NCBI GenBank assembly: GCA_963210315.1
Contig: OY723254.1
Coordinates: forward strand, 712,379 to 776,378
DNA length: 64,000 nt
Reading direction: 5' to 3'
Source of the DNA: Rhynchopus euleeides
Taxonomy: Eukaryota; Euglenozoa; Diplonemea; Diplonemida; Diplonemidae
Below, in pieces: positions 34,806-44,662 of this stretch. A program made the position numbers and the translations under genes. Below the pieces are notes generated by a model that did no database searches, was not told where the DNA came from, and was given only the letters and a program-made list of their open reading frames with translations. The first letter of the stretch is position 1. Each line of letters opens with the position of its first letter.

Positions 34806-34950
34806 GGGAAGAAAGTCTTGCTGGCCTAAGACTAGCTATCTTAGGTTCCATTGATCCTGGCTCACACCTGATGAGGCGCACCAGGGGAGGTTGTAGTGTG
34901 TTAGCGCCGAAACACAGCAAGCACCGGGAGACCACCACGTGGCGTCTGCA
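34806..34950 (+). ncRNA. Hammerhead-ribozyme-like core, copy 2
   Basis: Direct repeat of 34304-34446, about 503 bp downstream and some 93% identical. CTGATGAG (34868-34875), the GCGCC stem (34904-34908), GAAAC (34909-34913) and the CTTGCTG/CAGCAAG pairing are all kept. The differences fall mainly outside the core. The repeat pair around about 360 bp recalls retrozyme or Penelope-like long terminal repeats, which carry hammerheads; that comparison is inference. Confidence 0.55.
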
Positions 34951-35066
34951 TCTGACGAGCTTGCTCTGATTTTGCTTCAGGATTGTAGCATCCGGCGACA
35001 CGTTGTCAATCATTACCAAATGTTGTGATTTGTTGTGATTGGGTGTGATTTGTTGCGATTTGTTGT

Positions 35067-35370
35067 GGCCAGTTGTTTCCGAAGCGCACCCGCTGCATCC
35101 CCTCTCCCACCATCTTTCGTTCGGCGGCTATTCCGCGCTCTTTTCAACGCGTCGTCGCGAAGATTGCGCCTCAGTATCAGCAGGCGCAATCTCCGGCTTC
35201 CAGTGTGTGTGTGTCCCCCCTCCTTTACAGCGCAACGAGGAGGAGAGCGAAACCGTGTGGTGTCACGTAGAGCAAGAGTAGGATAGCGGGCCCGGTTCCT
35301 CACGGTATGGTCCTTCGGGGCCAGGCTGCGATGCCAGCACGCTAACCCAAATTGCAATACGGCCAGTTGT
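35067..35370 (+). mobile_element. LINE 3' fragment, copy 2, with target duplication
   Basis: Element 35077-35360 matches 40477-40757. The 10-bp duplication GGCCAGTTGT lies at 35067-35076 and 35361-35370. The surrounding DNA is tandem TTGTTGTGATT. Confidence 0.85.
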
Positions 35371-35437
35371 GATTTGTTGTGACTAGGTGTGACGACTTGT
35401 GACCCTTTTGTGATGAGTTGTGATGAGGTGTGATCTG

Positions 35438-35511
35438 TTGTGATCTGTTGTGATCGCGATCCAAAATTTCAAATTTTTGAAATTTTGGATCGCGATCACA
35501 ACAGATCACAA
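35438..35511. repeat. 36-bp-arm perfect hairpin
   Basis: Arms 35438-35473 and 35476-35511 are exact complements around a 2-base loop. The inner part is GATCGCGATCCAAAATTTCAAA; pairing continues outward with one mismatch into GATCTGTTGTG units. It resembles the 32774 palindrome in its outer TTGTGATC motif but has a different core. Confidence 0.9.
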
Positions 35512-35636
35512 TAGATCGTTTGCTATGTTGGATTAGCGGATCCGCATCGTACAGAACGTCTACGAAAGACGACGCACGAGAACTGATACGCTATCCAAGT
35601 CATTTACCTCTTACTACAACAGATCACAACAAATCA

Positions 35637-36342
35637 CAACTGGCCGTATTGCAATTTGGGTTAGCGTGCTGGCATCGCAGCCTGGCCCCGAAGGACCATA
35701 CCGTGAGGAACCGGGCCCGCTATCCTACTCTTGCTCTACGTGACACCACACGGTTTCGCTCTCCTCCTCGTTGCGCTGTAAAGGAGGGGGGACACACACA
35801 CACTGGAAGCCGGATATTGCGCCTGCTGATACTGAGGCGCAATCTTCGCGACGACGCGTTGAAAAGAGCGCGGAATAGCCGCCGAACGAAAGATGGTGGG
35901 AGAGGGGATGCAGCGGGTGCGCTTCGGAACCGCACGCAACACCCGCTTCTGGAGGAAACGTGAACGAGAAGGACGGACAGCACGTGTCTTGCGCTCCAAG
36001 AAGCGCAAGGCTTGTGAGGCCCGTGGGAAAGGGGAAGGCACGCCTGATCTAGCTGTGCTGATGATCGTGCGGGAGGAAGGAAAACCTGCTCTGTTGTTAT
36101 GAAACGAGCATCGCTCCAGGGCAGATTCGTCTGCCTCCCGCATGTGCGCTACACGTTTCTGCGCGCGGGGAACCGAGGACTCAGAAGGGGAGGAAGGGGA
36201 GAAAGGAAGTCGACGCCCCACGCAAGGGCTCGGCGACGTGCACTCGTGGGAGAGCGTGTCGCTCCCCTGGTGAGACGGCGTTTCTGCCTGCCAGTCGGGA
36301 AGAGAGGGGGTTGCAGGGTCTAAAGGCACTAACCAACTGGCC
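35637..36342 (-). mobile_element. LINE 3' fragment, copy 3, inverted, with target duplication
   Basis: Element 35646-36333 is the reverse complement of about 40067-40757 and keeps about 200 codons of the parent frame open. Both sides carry CAACTGGCC (35637-35645 and 36334-36342). With copy 4 it forms a 0.69-kb inverted repeat spaced 3.7 kb apart. Confidence 0.87.
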
Positions 36343-36377
36343 ACAACAAATCGCAACAAATCACAACAAATCACAAC

Positions 36378-39300
36378 ATTTGCCTTGTGAAGAGACGCTT
36401 CAAGCTGCCCTTAGGTGTTGGCGGGCGCTTCGAGGTGACCAACGGGATCCTGCAGGGCTGCCCTATATCGGTCATCCTGATCAACGCCCTCCTCTCGGTC
36501 ATGTTTAAGGCCGTCGACGTGCGCGTGCCATCAGTGTCTTCGCAGTCCTTCGCCGACGATGGGACGCTTGTATCTCAGGAGGATGAGGCGTCGGTGCAGC
36601 AGGCTGTCGATGTCGTGGTAGGCTTCTGCAACATCACCGGCATGGCCCTCAACGTCAAGAAGACGGTGGCGATGGGGATCCCGAGGGGCTCGTCGGGTTT
36701 CAGGAGGCGACACCCATACGTGGGACAGGTGCGTGTTCAGGACAACATCCTCCCGACTGAGACAGCGTCGAAGATCCTCGGTGCAAAGGCCTGCGTCTCT
36801 GACAAGGTGCAGGTGCGCCGCAACGACGCGCGACTCGAGAGCCACAAACCCCTGCTCATGCGACTTCCGACCTCTCCGCTGAGCACACGACAACGGGCGG
36901 AAATTGTGGCGTCGAATGTCGTGTCGAGCACGGTGTCGGGCGGAGCGTTTGCCCCTCTGTCGAAGACGGCGACGCAGCGTCTTCGAAGCCGTTTAACGAC
37001 AGGCATCCTCGGCGTCAAGCACCCCTCCCGCAGTGTAGGCGCGATGCTCACCATCCTGCACAAAGCCCACCGTGTAGATCCGGCGATAGCCAACTCTTAC
37101 CGGATCCTGTGCAATCTCTTCGACACGTGTGTGCGCATCCCACACATGGTGGACAGGATGAACCGAATCGCTGTGCTGTACGAGGATCACCCGACCCTCT
37201 CCTCTGCTGACGCCCTCGGCCCTGTGGGCATCGCGATCTCGGTCGCCCTCCCTGCTGCTGGACTAGAGTGGGGCGACGACATCCGTGACTGTGCCATCGG
37301 GGATATGTGTCTCGCCGGTGAACCACGGTCCTCCCGGAACCATGCGCTGCGCGACAATCTGCGGCGGCAGGGCTGGAAGGCGCTGGCGAAGCACCGTCCT
37401 TCCTTCTCGGGGATCGAAAACGGTGTGGACTACGACAGGACGAACGCGCTCCGCCTGGAGACGAAGGACGGGAACCTCTCGCGGGCGCTGACGGTGGTGC
37501 TTACTGGTGGTGTCTTCTTCGCGACACGATGGGGGCGCAACGGCGCCTACGTCTCTGGCAGGCGTGCGACGACAGACGAGACGTCGGACTCCTCATCCCA
37601 TGCCCCATCTCCCTCACCGGCTGCTGACGCGGCTATGGAAGGGGACGAAGAGGATGAAGAAGCTGAGGAAGAGGAGGAGTGCGAGTACGAAGAGGAGGAG
37701 GACGAGGAGCAGGGAGACGCCGATCTGCTCGGTTCTCAGGATTCCTTCGACTGGGATATCGTGTCCGATCCGGCGGCTGAAGAGGCAGACGTACGGGACC
37801 CCAAGCTGTGTGTACACTGCGATGGTGCGGACAGTGACACGCCCGATCACCTTTGGTGGGCATGCAGTGCGTTTGACTCCGTCAGGTCTCAACCTCAGTA
37901 CGAACCCCTGCTGCAGCTGGACCGCTCAGGGTGGCCCCCGTGCCTTGCGAGATACGGCGTGGTGCCAGAGGGATTCCAGGTAGACGAGACCTTGCTGCAC
38001 ACGCTGATGGGGCGCATCGTGCTGAAGCGGTGGGAGCTCGAGGCGAAGATGCGGCGCGCTGGACCCCTCGTGCACCCCTGGACGGCTGCTCTCTCCTGGC
38101 CGGCAGAGGCTTTTGACTTCGACGTATCCAGTATCCCAGAGAAGCCAGCAGCGCGGCTGTGGCCGTATAGCGCTGCGTCTCTCAGGGCGATACTTGCGTG
38201 GCTCGCAGCGCTCCAATGGACGAAGCAAGGCACGGTGTCGAACATCGAGCTCGCCCTTGACTTCGAAATCTTCACAGGGAAGGCGTTACAGCCCTCGGAG
38301 CGCTCGGCACGAACCTCCAACCCCGCGATGGCCGAGCGTGGCAACCTCCTCTGGACGATGATGGGCTGCCTGAAGAGGCTATGCGACCAGCTAAGCCTTC
38401 CTACCCCGTGGCCTGCGCGACGCGAGGACCGGGTCGGCTCCCTCTGCTCGGTAGGCGCTGGAGAGGTCTGGGGCGGGATGACACCCCGGCCCGTGTTCGC
38501 AGGTGGCGCAGAGACGATCGCGGCGTTAGAGGCGAGTGCAGAACAGGCATGTGCGGCCGCAGGCGTCGATGCAGACGGCAATATCGTGAGGTGGGGAACA
38601 AACGTGTTCCCAGACTACACTGGGATCCCCCGGACCACGCGAGCCTCACAATGGGATGGGCCACGCCCGCCCCCGCCGCGCAGCGCTATACCCGTACCAG
38701 TGCCGCGGTCGCTCGCGAGCACGTCTCTGGGCCCCCGGAAAGTGTGCAACGCGCATTCGAAACCGAAATGCGACGAGTGCGATAATGCCAAGCGGAATTA
38801 CGCACTGACGATAGCTGCGTGTTGCCGCGTCCACCACCACCACGCGGACGGCCTGAAGGTGATGTGTTGTGAGACACACCACATGACGCGATGCGGCACC
38901 TGCGCCAATGTGAAGACATGCTGCGCGGCCGGCCACCATGGGCGCGCCCCCAGGGTCGACCAAGTTGCGAGCACGGATGACGACAGCAGCAGCTGCGAAG
39001 ACGACTCTGACAGCGAGGGAGAGGAGGGCAGCTCTGGTGCCACTGAGCATGATGGAGACGACGCTGCAGATGCGGGCTCCACCAGCGAGGAAGTCCCTCC
39101 CTCGTCTGAGATGGATAGCGACACGACGGCTGCGGCTGCGGTGAAACGCACCGCCATCGTTCTGGACGCCTCCGACGAGGACTCGATGGGGCAGGATGCC
39201 GTGAAACGCACCGCCATTTGTTTAGATCACTCTGACGAGGGCCCGTCCCTCTGGGGGGCTGGGATAGTGTGTGTGCGACAGCCAGAGTGGGACATGTGTG

Positions 39301-40771
39301 CGTCTCTTCTTCTTCTTTGGCCGGGCGTGATTGAGCATTTGGCTCTTCGCTGCCCCGACGATCAGCCCAGTGAGGGCGAGTTGGGTTCTTCTGCGGAGTC
39401 ATCTGCGTTGACCCCACGCGAATTCCCTGGTTTTCTTTTCTCGCCTTCCCCTCGAATGAATACCCCTGCTTCCCCTACCCCGCGTAAGATGGGTGCAGAG
39501 CACGTTACGCTTGATGCGGATGAATCGTCGGGCTCCCAGCCTGATGATGCTCGTCTCGCTCCACCAGCAGATACAGCACCGCCTCCGGCGCCCTCTCCGG
39601 CTCCGGAGCTCGTGCTGCACACAGACCTGCTGGACGGGCTACAGACCCCGCAGTCGGGCTCGCCGCCCCTCCCAGAGAGCGCCACGCAACGGAGATCTCC
39701 GAGCCCTTGCGTGGGGCGCCGCCTTCCTTTCTCTCCCTCTCTCCCCTCTGAGTCCTCGGTGCCCCGCGCGCAGAAGCGGGTAGCACCCATACAGGAGACA
39801 GGCGAATCTGCCCTGGGGCAACGCTCCTTTAACAACAGAAGAGTAGAACCTCAACCCCCCGTGTCCCCTGGTTCACCGATTTCAGCGTCAAGCCTTCGGC
39901 CTGACGAGGATAGTATCATGCCCCCATCAGAACTTGCTTCCCCCCTTCCTCTCTCGCCTGCACCTTCCCTTGTTGTGGATGACTCGCCGGGCTTTCAGCC
40001 CGTCGACACTCGGCTTAGTCCCCCATCAGACACTGTGTCACCCCCACCACCCTCTCCATGTCAGGAGCCCCTAGTGCCTTTAGACACTGCAACCCCCTCT
40101 CTTCCCGACTGGCAGGCAGAAACGCCGTCTCACCAGGGGGGCGACACGCTCTCCCACGAGTGCACGTCGCCGAGCCCTTACGTGGGGCGTCGACTTCCTT
40201 TCTCCCCTTCCTCCCCTTCTGAGTCCTCGGTTCCCCGCGCGCAGAAACGTGTAGCGCACATGCGGGAGGCAGACGAATCTGCCCTGGAGCGATGCTCGTT
40301 TCATAACAACAGAGCAGGTTTTCCTTCCTCCCGCACGATCATCAGCACAGCTAGATCGGGCGTGCCTTCCCCTTTCCCACGGGCCTCACAGGCCTTGCGC
40401 TTCTTGGAGCGCAAGACACGTGCTGTCCGTCCTTCTCGTTCTCGTTTCCTCCAGAAGCAGGTGTTGCGTGCGGTTCCGAAGCGCACCCGCTGCATCCCCT
40501 CTCCCACCATCTTTCGTTCGGCGGCTATTCCGCGCTCTTTTCAACGCGTCGTCGCGAAGATTGCGCCTCAGTATCAGCAGGCGCAATCTCCGGCTTCCAG
40601 TGTGTGTGTGTCCCCCCTCCTTTACAGCGCAACGAGGAGGAGAGCGAAACCGTGTGGTGTCACGTAGAGCAAGAGTAGGATAGCGGGCCCGGTTCCTCAC
40701 GGTATGGTCCTTCGGGGCCAGGCTGCGATGCCAGCACGCTAACCCAAATTGCAATACGATTTGCCTTGTGA
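36378..40771 (+). mobile_element. LINE-type retroelement, 5'-truncated, with 13-bp target duplication
   Basis: The element (about 36391-40758) lies between two copies of ATTTGCCTTGTGA (36378-36390 and 40759-40771). Its 90-bp 3' UTR after the stop codon contains a GGTCCTTCGGGGCC-type hairpin and ends TTGCAATAC, shared by all copies here. No poly(A) tail is present. The 5' end starts inside the reverse transcriptase, so this copy cannot move on its own. Confidence 0.88.
36391..40667 (+). CDS. Reverse transcriptase ORF of the LINE, 5'-truncated
   Basis: The frame is open for about 1425 residues. The reverse transcriptase is entered at its palm: LQGCPISVILIN (near 36450), the catalytic FADDGTLVS (near 36550) and ALNVKKT. 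Fingers and any endonuclease are missing 5'. An acidic Glu/Asp stretch (37650-37715), a CCHC-like knuckle CVHC...DHLWWAC (37808-37875) and a Cys/His-rich block with about 14 Cys (38747-38935) follow. The last 450 residues are Ser/Pro-rich and contain a duplicated unit of about 45 residues (VGRRLPFSP...VPRAQKRVA, near 39710-39850 and 40180-40310). It would copy the element RNA at the target site. The lack of stops suggests a fairly recent insertion. Confidence 0.85.
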
Positions 40772-40839
40772 TTTGTTGTGATCTGTTGTGATCGGGTGTG
40801 ATTTGTTGTTTTTTTCCCCCAGCCTGATTACCCCAACAG

Positions 40840-42890
40840 TGTACTTTATCGACCAGGCCAATACAATGTTCGGAACGGAAACGTAAATCGGCAGGCTGGT
40901 TATTCGGACAGATTGGGCAACCAACTGAACGGACGCCACATGTTGAACGACGCTGGGGGAGTGTTCACATTTGTGGCTTTCCTCACGCATGTTTTGGCCA
41001 GCGCAAGATGCGCAAGAGCTCCCCTCCTGGAGAAGCTCCTGCTCCGACTTTGAGACATGCAGGCCGCCCAGCGTGTTTTCAGAAGAATGCAGGGGGACCT
41101 ACTTATTCCGCGACGTGACAAAACCGCCCCAAACAAAGGGCATAATGTCTGGGTTGGTTCAATATGGTGTTTCAACCGCCATCAAAACTTGATGCGTTAT
41201 TCGGCTATAAAATGGTGTCACGTGGATCTGACCGACGCGAATTGTATAGGTTTTGAAGGAAGTGGTTGGGCGAGAGACAGAATCGAAAACAGGATTAAAA
41301 CACGACACGTGATGGTTTGTGATGAGAACCCGTTGAACCCTTTTTTTTTGGAAGTGGGCAACAGAGGGCTAGAGCTGCACGGGCGAGCAGCTTGGCAGTT
41401 TCAGCACCGCTGAAACTCCCACGACAAACTCCGACACACGAGCGCGACATTGCCGCTTCCCTAGGTGATGACAGACACCGACATATCACATCCCATGAAA
41501 TAGTTCAAATTGTTCGTGGTTGCCATACTGCATGGGCTGTGATTTCCGGATCCCGCTGGTGATTCGTTCCCAGGGAAAGGCAGACAGTGCTCTGTGGTTA
41601 TTCCGATGCTGACGGGTATTTCCTATTTGCAGCCAGGCGCAGGGTGCACACGCTGCAGAAGAGAGACACAACTCTGTTAAACAACTCGCAGGGAGTTTCA
41701 TCGCCACCATCACACGAGAGAAAGAGAGATGACACACACCCTTGTTGGCCCTGGGGGTCACGACCCCAGGCCCCTCCCCTGATCCTGTTCATGGGACCCT
41801 CTGATCATGTCAGCTGTGTGCCACAAAACTGTGCCGCTTGGCAGACAGTTTTGTGCGGGGCAGCTCACATGTTCCCTCACTTTCTTTTTGCATTGCAGTT
41901 TGAGTTAGTGTGCTGGCATCGCAGAGTGTCCCCTAGAGTCCATTCCGCGAGAACCGTCCCCGCCATCACTTTTTACTGAAGTTTGGGTTAGCGTGCCGGC
42001 ACCGCGCCTCGTGAGGCGAGGGAACTGCATCCGCTCATATTTTTTTTTGTATTTTTTTTGACACGCCTTATTCTGCATTTTCTGAGCGAAGGCATCCAAA
42101 TGTCTGAAGCGGGATCAGGGGAAGGGTGGTGTGGAGGAAAGCCGAATCACCCACGTGTGGTTTGTGTTCTGAGTGGCGCTTGTGCCGGCTGGGGCTCCAA
42201 GAGGGAGCGCCAGCACCACCAGCACGCCATCCGAGAACTTGAGAGGAACCATTCAAAAGAGCCGAGCGGAAGGGGGACAAAAAAGAAAGAGAATCGGCTG
42301 TTGGGCGATTAGGTGTCGAGAGGAGCTTACAAAGGGCCCACAGCCCCCCCTCCCCTGCAAGAAAAAACTGACATGCGAGGGGGGGGGGGGGGGGGGAGGA
42401 CATGTGGGGGCAGTGCTGGGCTTGGCACAAAAAAACCCCCCCCCACGACGGGATCCTCAGGGGCGCTCGGTGATGGGCAACCATGTCGAGAGAAGAGACA
42501 GGGTGTGGGTGGCGTAGGGAGTCTTCTGTTGAACATGCAGTGGAAAAAAAGGTGCGGTTTTTGGTGCATCTTTCCACCCCTCCCCACCCCCCCCCCCCCC
42601 AGAGCTAACTTCACTTTTTTGATGCAGCACCCCAGCGGGGGGAAAAAAACGGTGTCTTGCTGATCGAAAGCAGATTCCACCGTTAACCCACCCCCACCCC
42701 CAACCCTGCACGGATCCGCCCACCCCCGGGTGTGTGTGTGTGACATTGCCGGAAATAAAGGCAAGACAAGTCTCCCGAAAGGGCCGGGGGGGAGGGGAGG
42801 CCCTCCGGGGAGCGAGTCATCTGTTCTGTTTGCATTTCGGTTGCAGTTCTGTGCCGGGCAGGCGGGGGGGATCTGTGGCCTCACCAGGGG
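40840..42890. other. Spacer with degenerate LINE 3' pieces
   Basis: At 41893-41960 (GCAGTTTGAGTTAGTGTGCTGGCATCGCAG) and 41981-42010 (TTTGGGTTAGCGTGCCGGCACCGC) are diverged, inverted copies of the LINE 3' end. G runs lie near 42380-42398 and C runs near 42430 and 42587. No gene is supported. Confidence 0.5.
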
Positions 42891-42898
42891 TGGGGGAA

Positions 42899-42955
42899 TG
42901 GAGGAGGAGGAGGAGGAGGAGGAGGTGGTGGTGGTGGTGGTGGTGGTGGTGGGGG
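42899..42955. repeat. (GAG)n(GTG)n microsatellite
   Basis: About eight GAG units run directly into about nine GTG units, followed by GGGGAGG. ORFs across it are low-complexity and not credible. Confidence 0.95.
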
Positions 42956-43189
42956 AGGCCAATAGAACCAGACGATGAGATGTGACAGGGGGGGGGGGGG
43001 GGGTAATGCGTGGTGTGGTGCGAGTCGCTGACGACTCGAAGCGAGACGCACCAGCACCAGGAGGTGGGGGCGGGTGAGGAGGGCCGTATGCGGCGCTGTC
43101 GAATCTCGACTCGATAGGTTTTTTAAGCGAGTCAGCGTGTTGTCAGTTTTTTTGAGATCGGTATACCGTATAGATATCCGTGGGAACCA

Positions 43190-43370
43190 AAAAGACTTGG
43201 AGTTGCGTTCTTTGTTTGTACGAACGGCAGCGTTCGGTATCCTGCACATGCACTAGCAGGCACCGTTTGTTTGCACGAACGGTGCCTGCTAGTGCAGGTG
43301 TGCAGGATACCGAACGCTGCCACGAGTCTTTCTAGTGCGAAAAGCTAGCTGTTCTTGCAAAAAAAGCGCT
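43190..43370. repeat. Fold-back element with ~43-bp arms
   Basis: Left arm 43226-43267 and right arm 43278-43321 (AACGGTGCCTGCTAGTGCAG...) are complementary apart from a 2-base indel. The right half plus its flank (ACGAGTCTTTCTAGTGCG, TTCTTGCAAAAAAA) also occurs at 31540-31620. The arms end in GAACGG/CCGTT next to TTTGTTTGTACGAACG. Confidence 0.88.
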
Positions 43371-44491
43371 GGAATTGGGAGCTCCTGAATGGTAGTGAGT
43401 TGCCTCCCCTCCAGAGTCCCTCCCCCCCCCCCCCCAACCTTGCTGGCAGTTTTGCCTTGCCTTGCCTCGCCAGTCTTGCAAAAGCAGAAAGAGCCGATTG
43501 GTTTTCCCGACGGCTGCCACCGCAGCAAGAAAGGAAAAGGGGGGAAGAGGGATCCGTCGGCGGTTAGAAAAAGCTGAAAAAGAGAGACGAAGCGACGGAG
43601 TGTCGTCGATCGCGCGAGACGACTCCCACATGCCTGCTGTGGCGGCAGCGCCCTGGAAGGAGCTTTGAGGGCGGTGCCCACCAGCTGGAGGGCGTGAGGG
43701 ATGAATGTTACAGGAGAAGCTGAGAGAAGTGAGTTCGTGAGGGGGGGGGGGGGGGGTTCCCTTGCCCTCGGAAGTGACAACCCTAACGGGGTAGGCAAAC
43801 ACTCTGACACGGTTTGTTGTGGCACTCAAGAGCCATTTAAAATGGGACCCTGGAACAGAAAAACGAGAGGGTGGCTGAGGGTTGGGTGATTGGGTGCTGT
43901 ACTCTGAAAATATATACGACGTGCCACTGTTTGTGCTGTGCGTAAATTCGAGGCATTGGTGCTGCCGAACCACACACTTGGCCTGACGATGTCCTGGTGC
44001 ATGCATGCATGACCTCCATACGACCCATCCAGCAAGCAGGCAGAAATGCCCCGAATGTAAGGTTCAGCTCCACCCCCAAACCACTGCGATGCCGCCTATA
44101 ATTTCTCTTGACAACATAGTGCAGTGTCTCAAAAAGTGGACTTGGGAACCCGCCACCCACGAGGATGGATACACACGGGCAGCCCACTGGTGTTGGTGTT
44201 TAGTTTGTTTAGATGAATTCTATTCGATCTGTCTTCCCAGCAACAGGGGGGGATGAGCAATCAACTACATGCGCTCACATCTGCGCAAAAACAGCAAATC
44301 GAGCCGTGTGACATGGACCCACGTGTGGGCGTTGGAGCATGGCACTCCACGCAAAGGGTGCGTTGGGTGCATGACAGATGATCCGAGGATGGCCTGACAG
44401 CATGACTTCATGACACTTATCATTATTTTGTTTTACGAGCGGGGCATGGACATGGTGTGGGGAAAAAAAGGGAGGGGCGGGGGGGCGCTAT

Positions 44492-44662
44492 GAACACGGC
44501 CAAAAATCGCTTAAAATCGTTCAAAAACAACCGATGGGGGGAGGGGGGGCGCCCTCAAGGGGCCTTGTGCTCGACACCACTGACGAATACTGTGTCACTT
44601 TGCCACCAATATTCTGAGGCAGCGCGCCTTTGAACGATTTGAAATAAATTTTGGCCGTGTTC
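44492..44662. mobile_element. MITE-like element with 34-bp inverted ends
   Basis: GAACACGGCCAAAA...ATCGTTCAAA at 44492-44525 and its inverse TTTGAACGAT...TTTTGGCCGTGTTC at 44629-44662 enclose about 100 bp. The ends match at about 27 of 34 positions. A possible 3-bp GCT duplication flanks it. There is no ORF. Confidence 0.65.

Larger units (their letters stand above)
32832..40839. mobile_element. 8-kb repeat island bounded by ~50-bp inverted repeats
   Basis: The left end 32832-32888 (GTTGGGGTAATCAGGCTGGGG...) and right end 40790-40839 (...CCCCCAGCCTGATTACCCCAAC) are inverted copies, differing by one 10-bp unit and one extra C. Inside are the 556-bp tandem duplication, two hammerhead-like cores, a 36-bp-arm hairpin and four LINE insertions. 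No transposase is left inside, so if it was a DNA element it is non-autonomous and was later colonised by LINEs. That history is inference. Confidence 0.5.
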
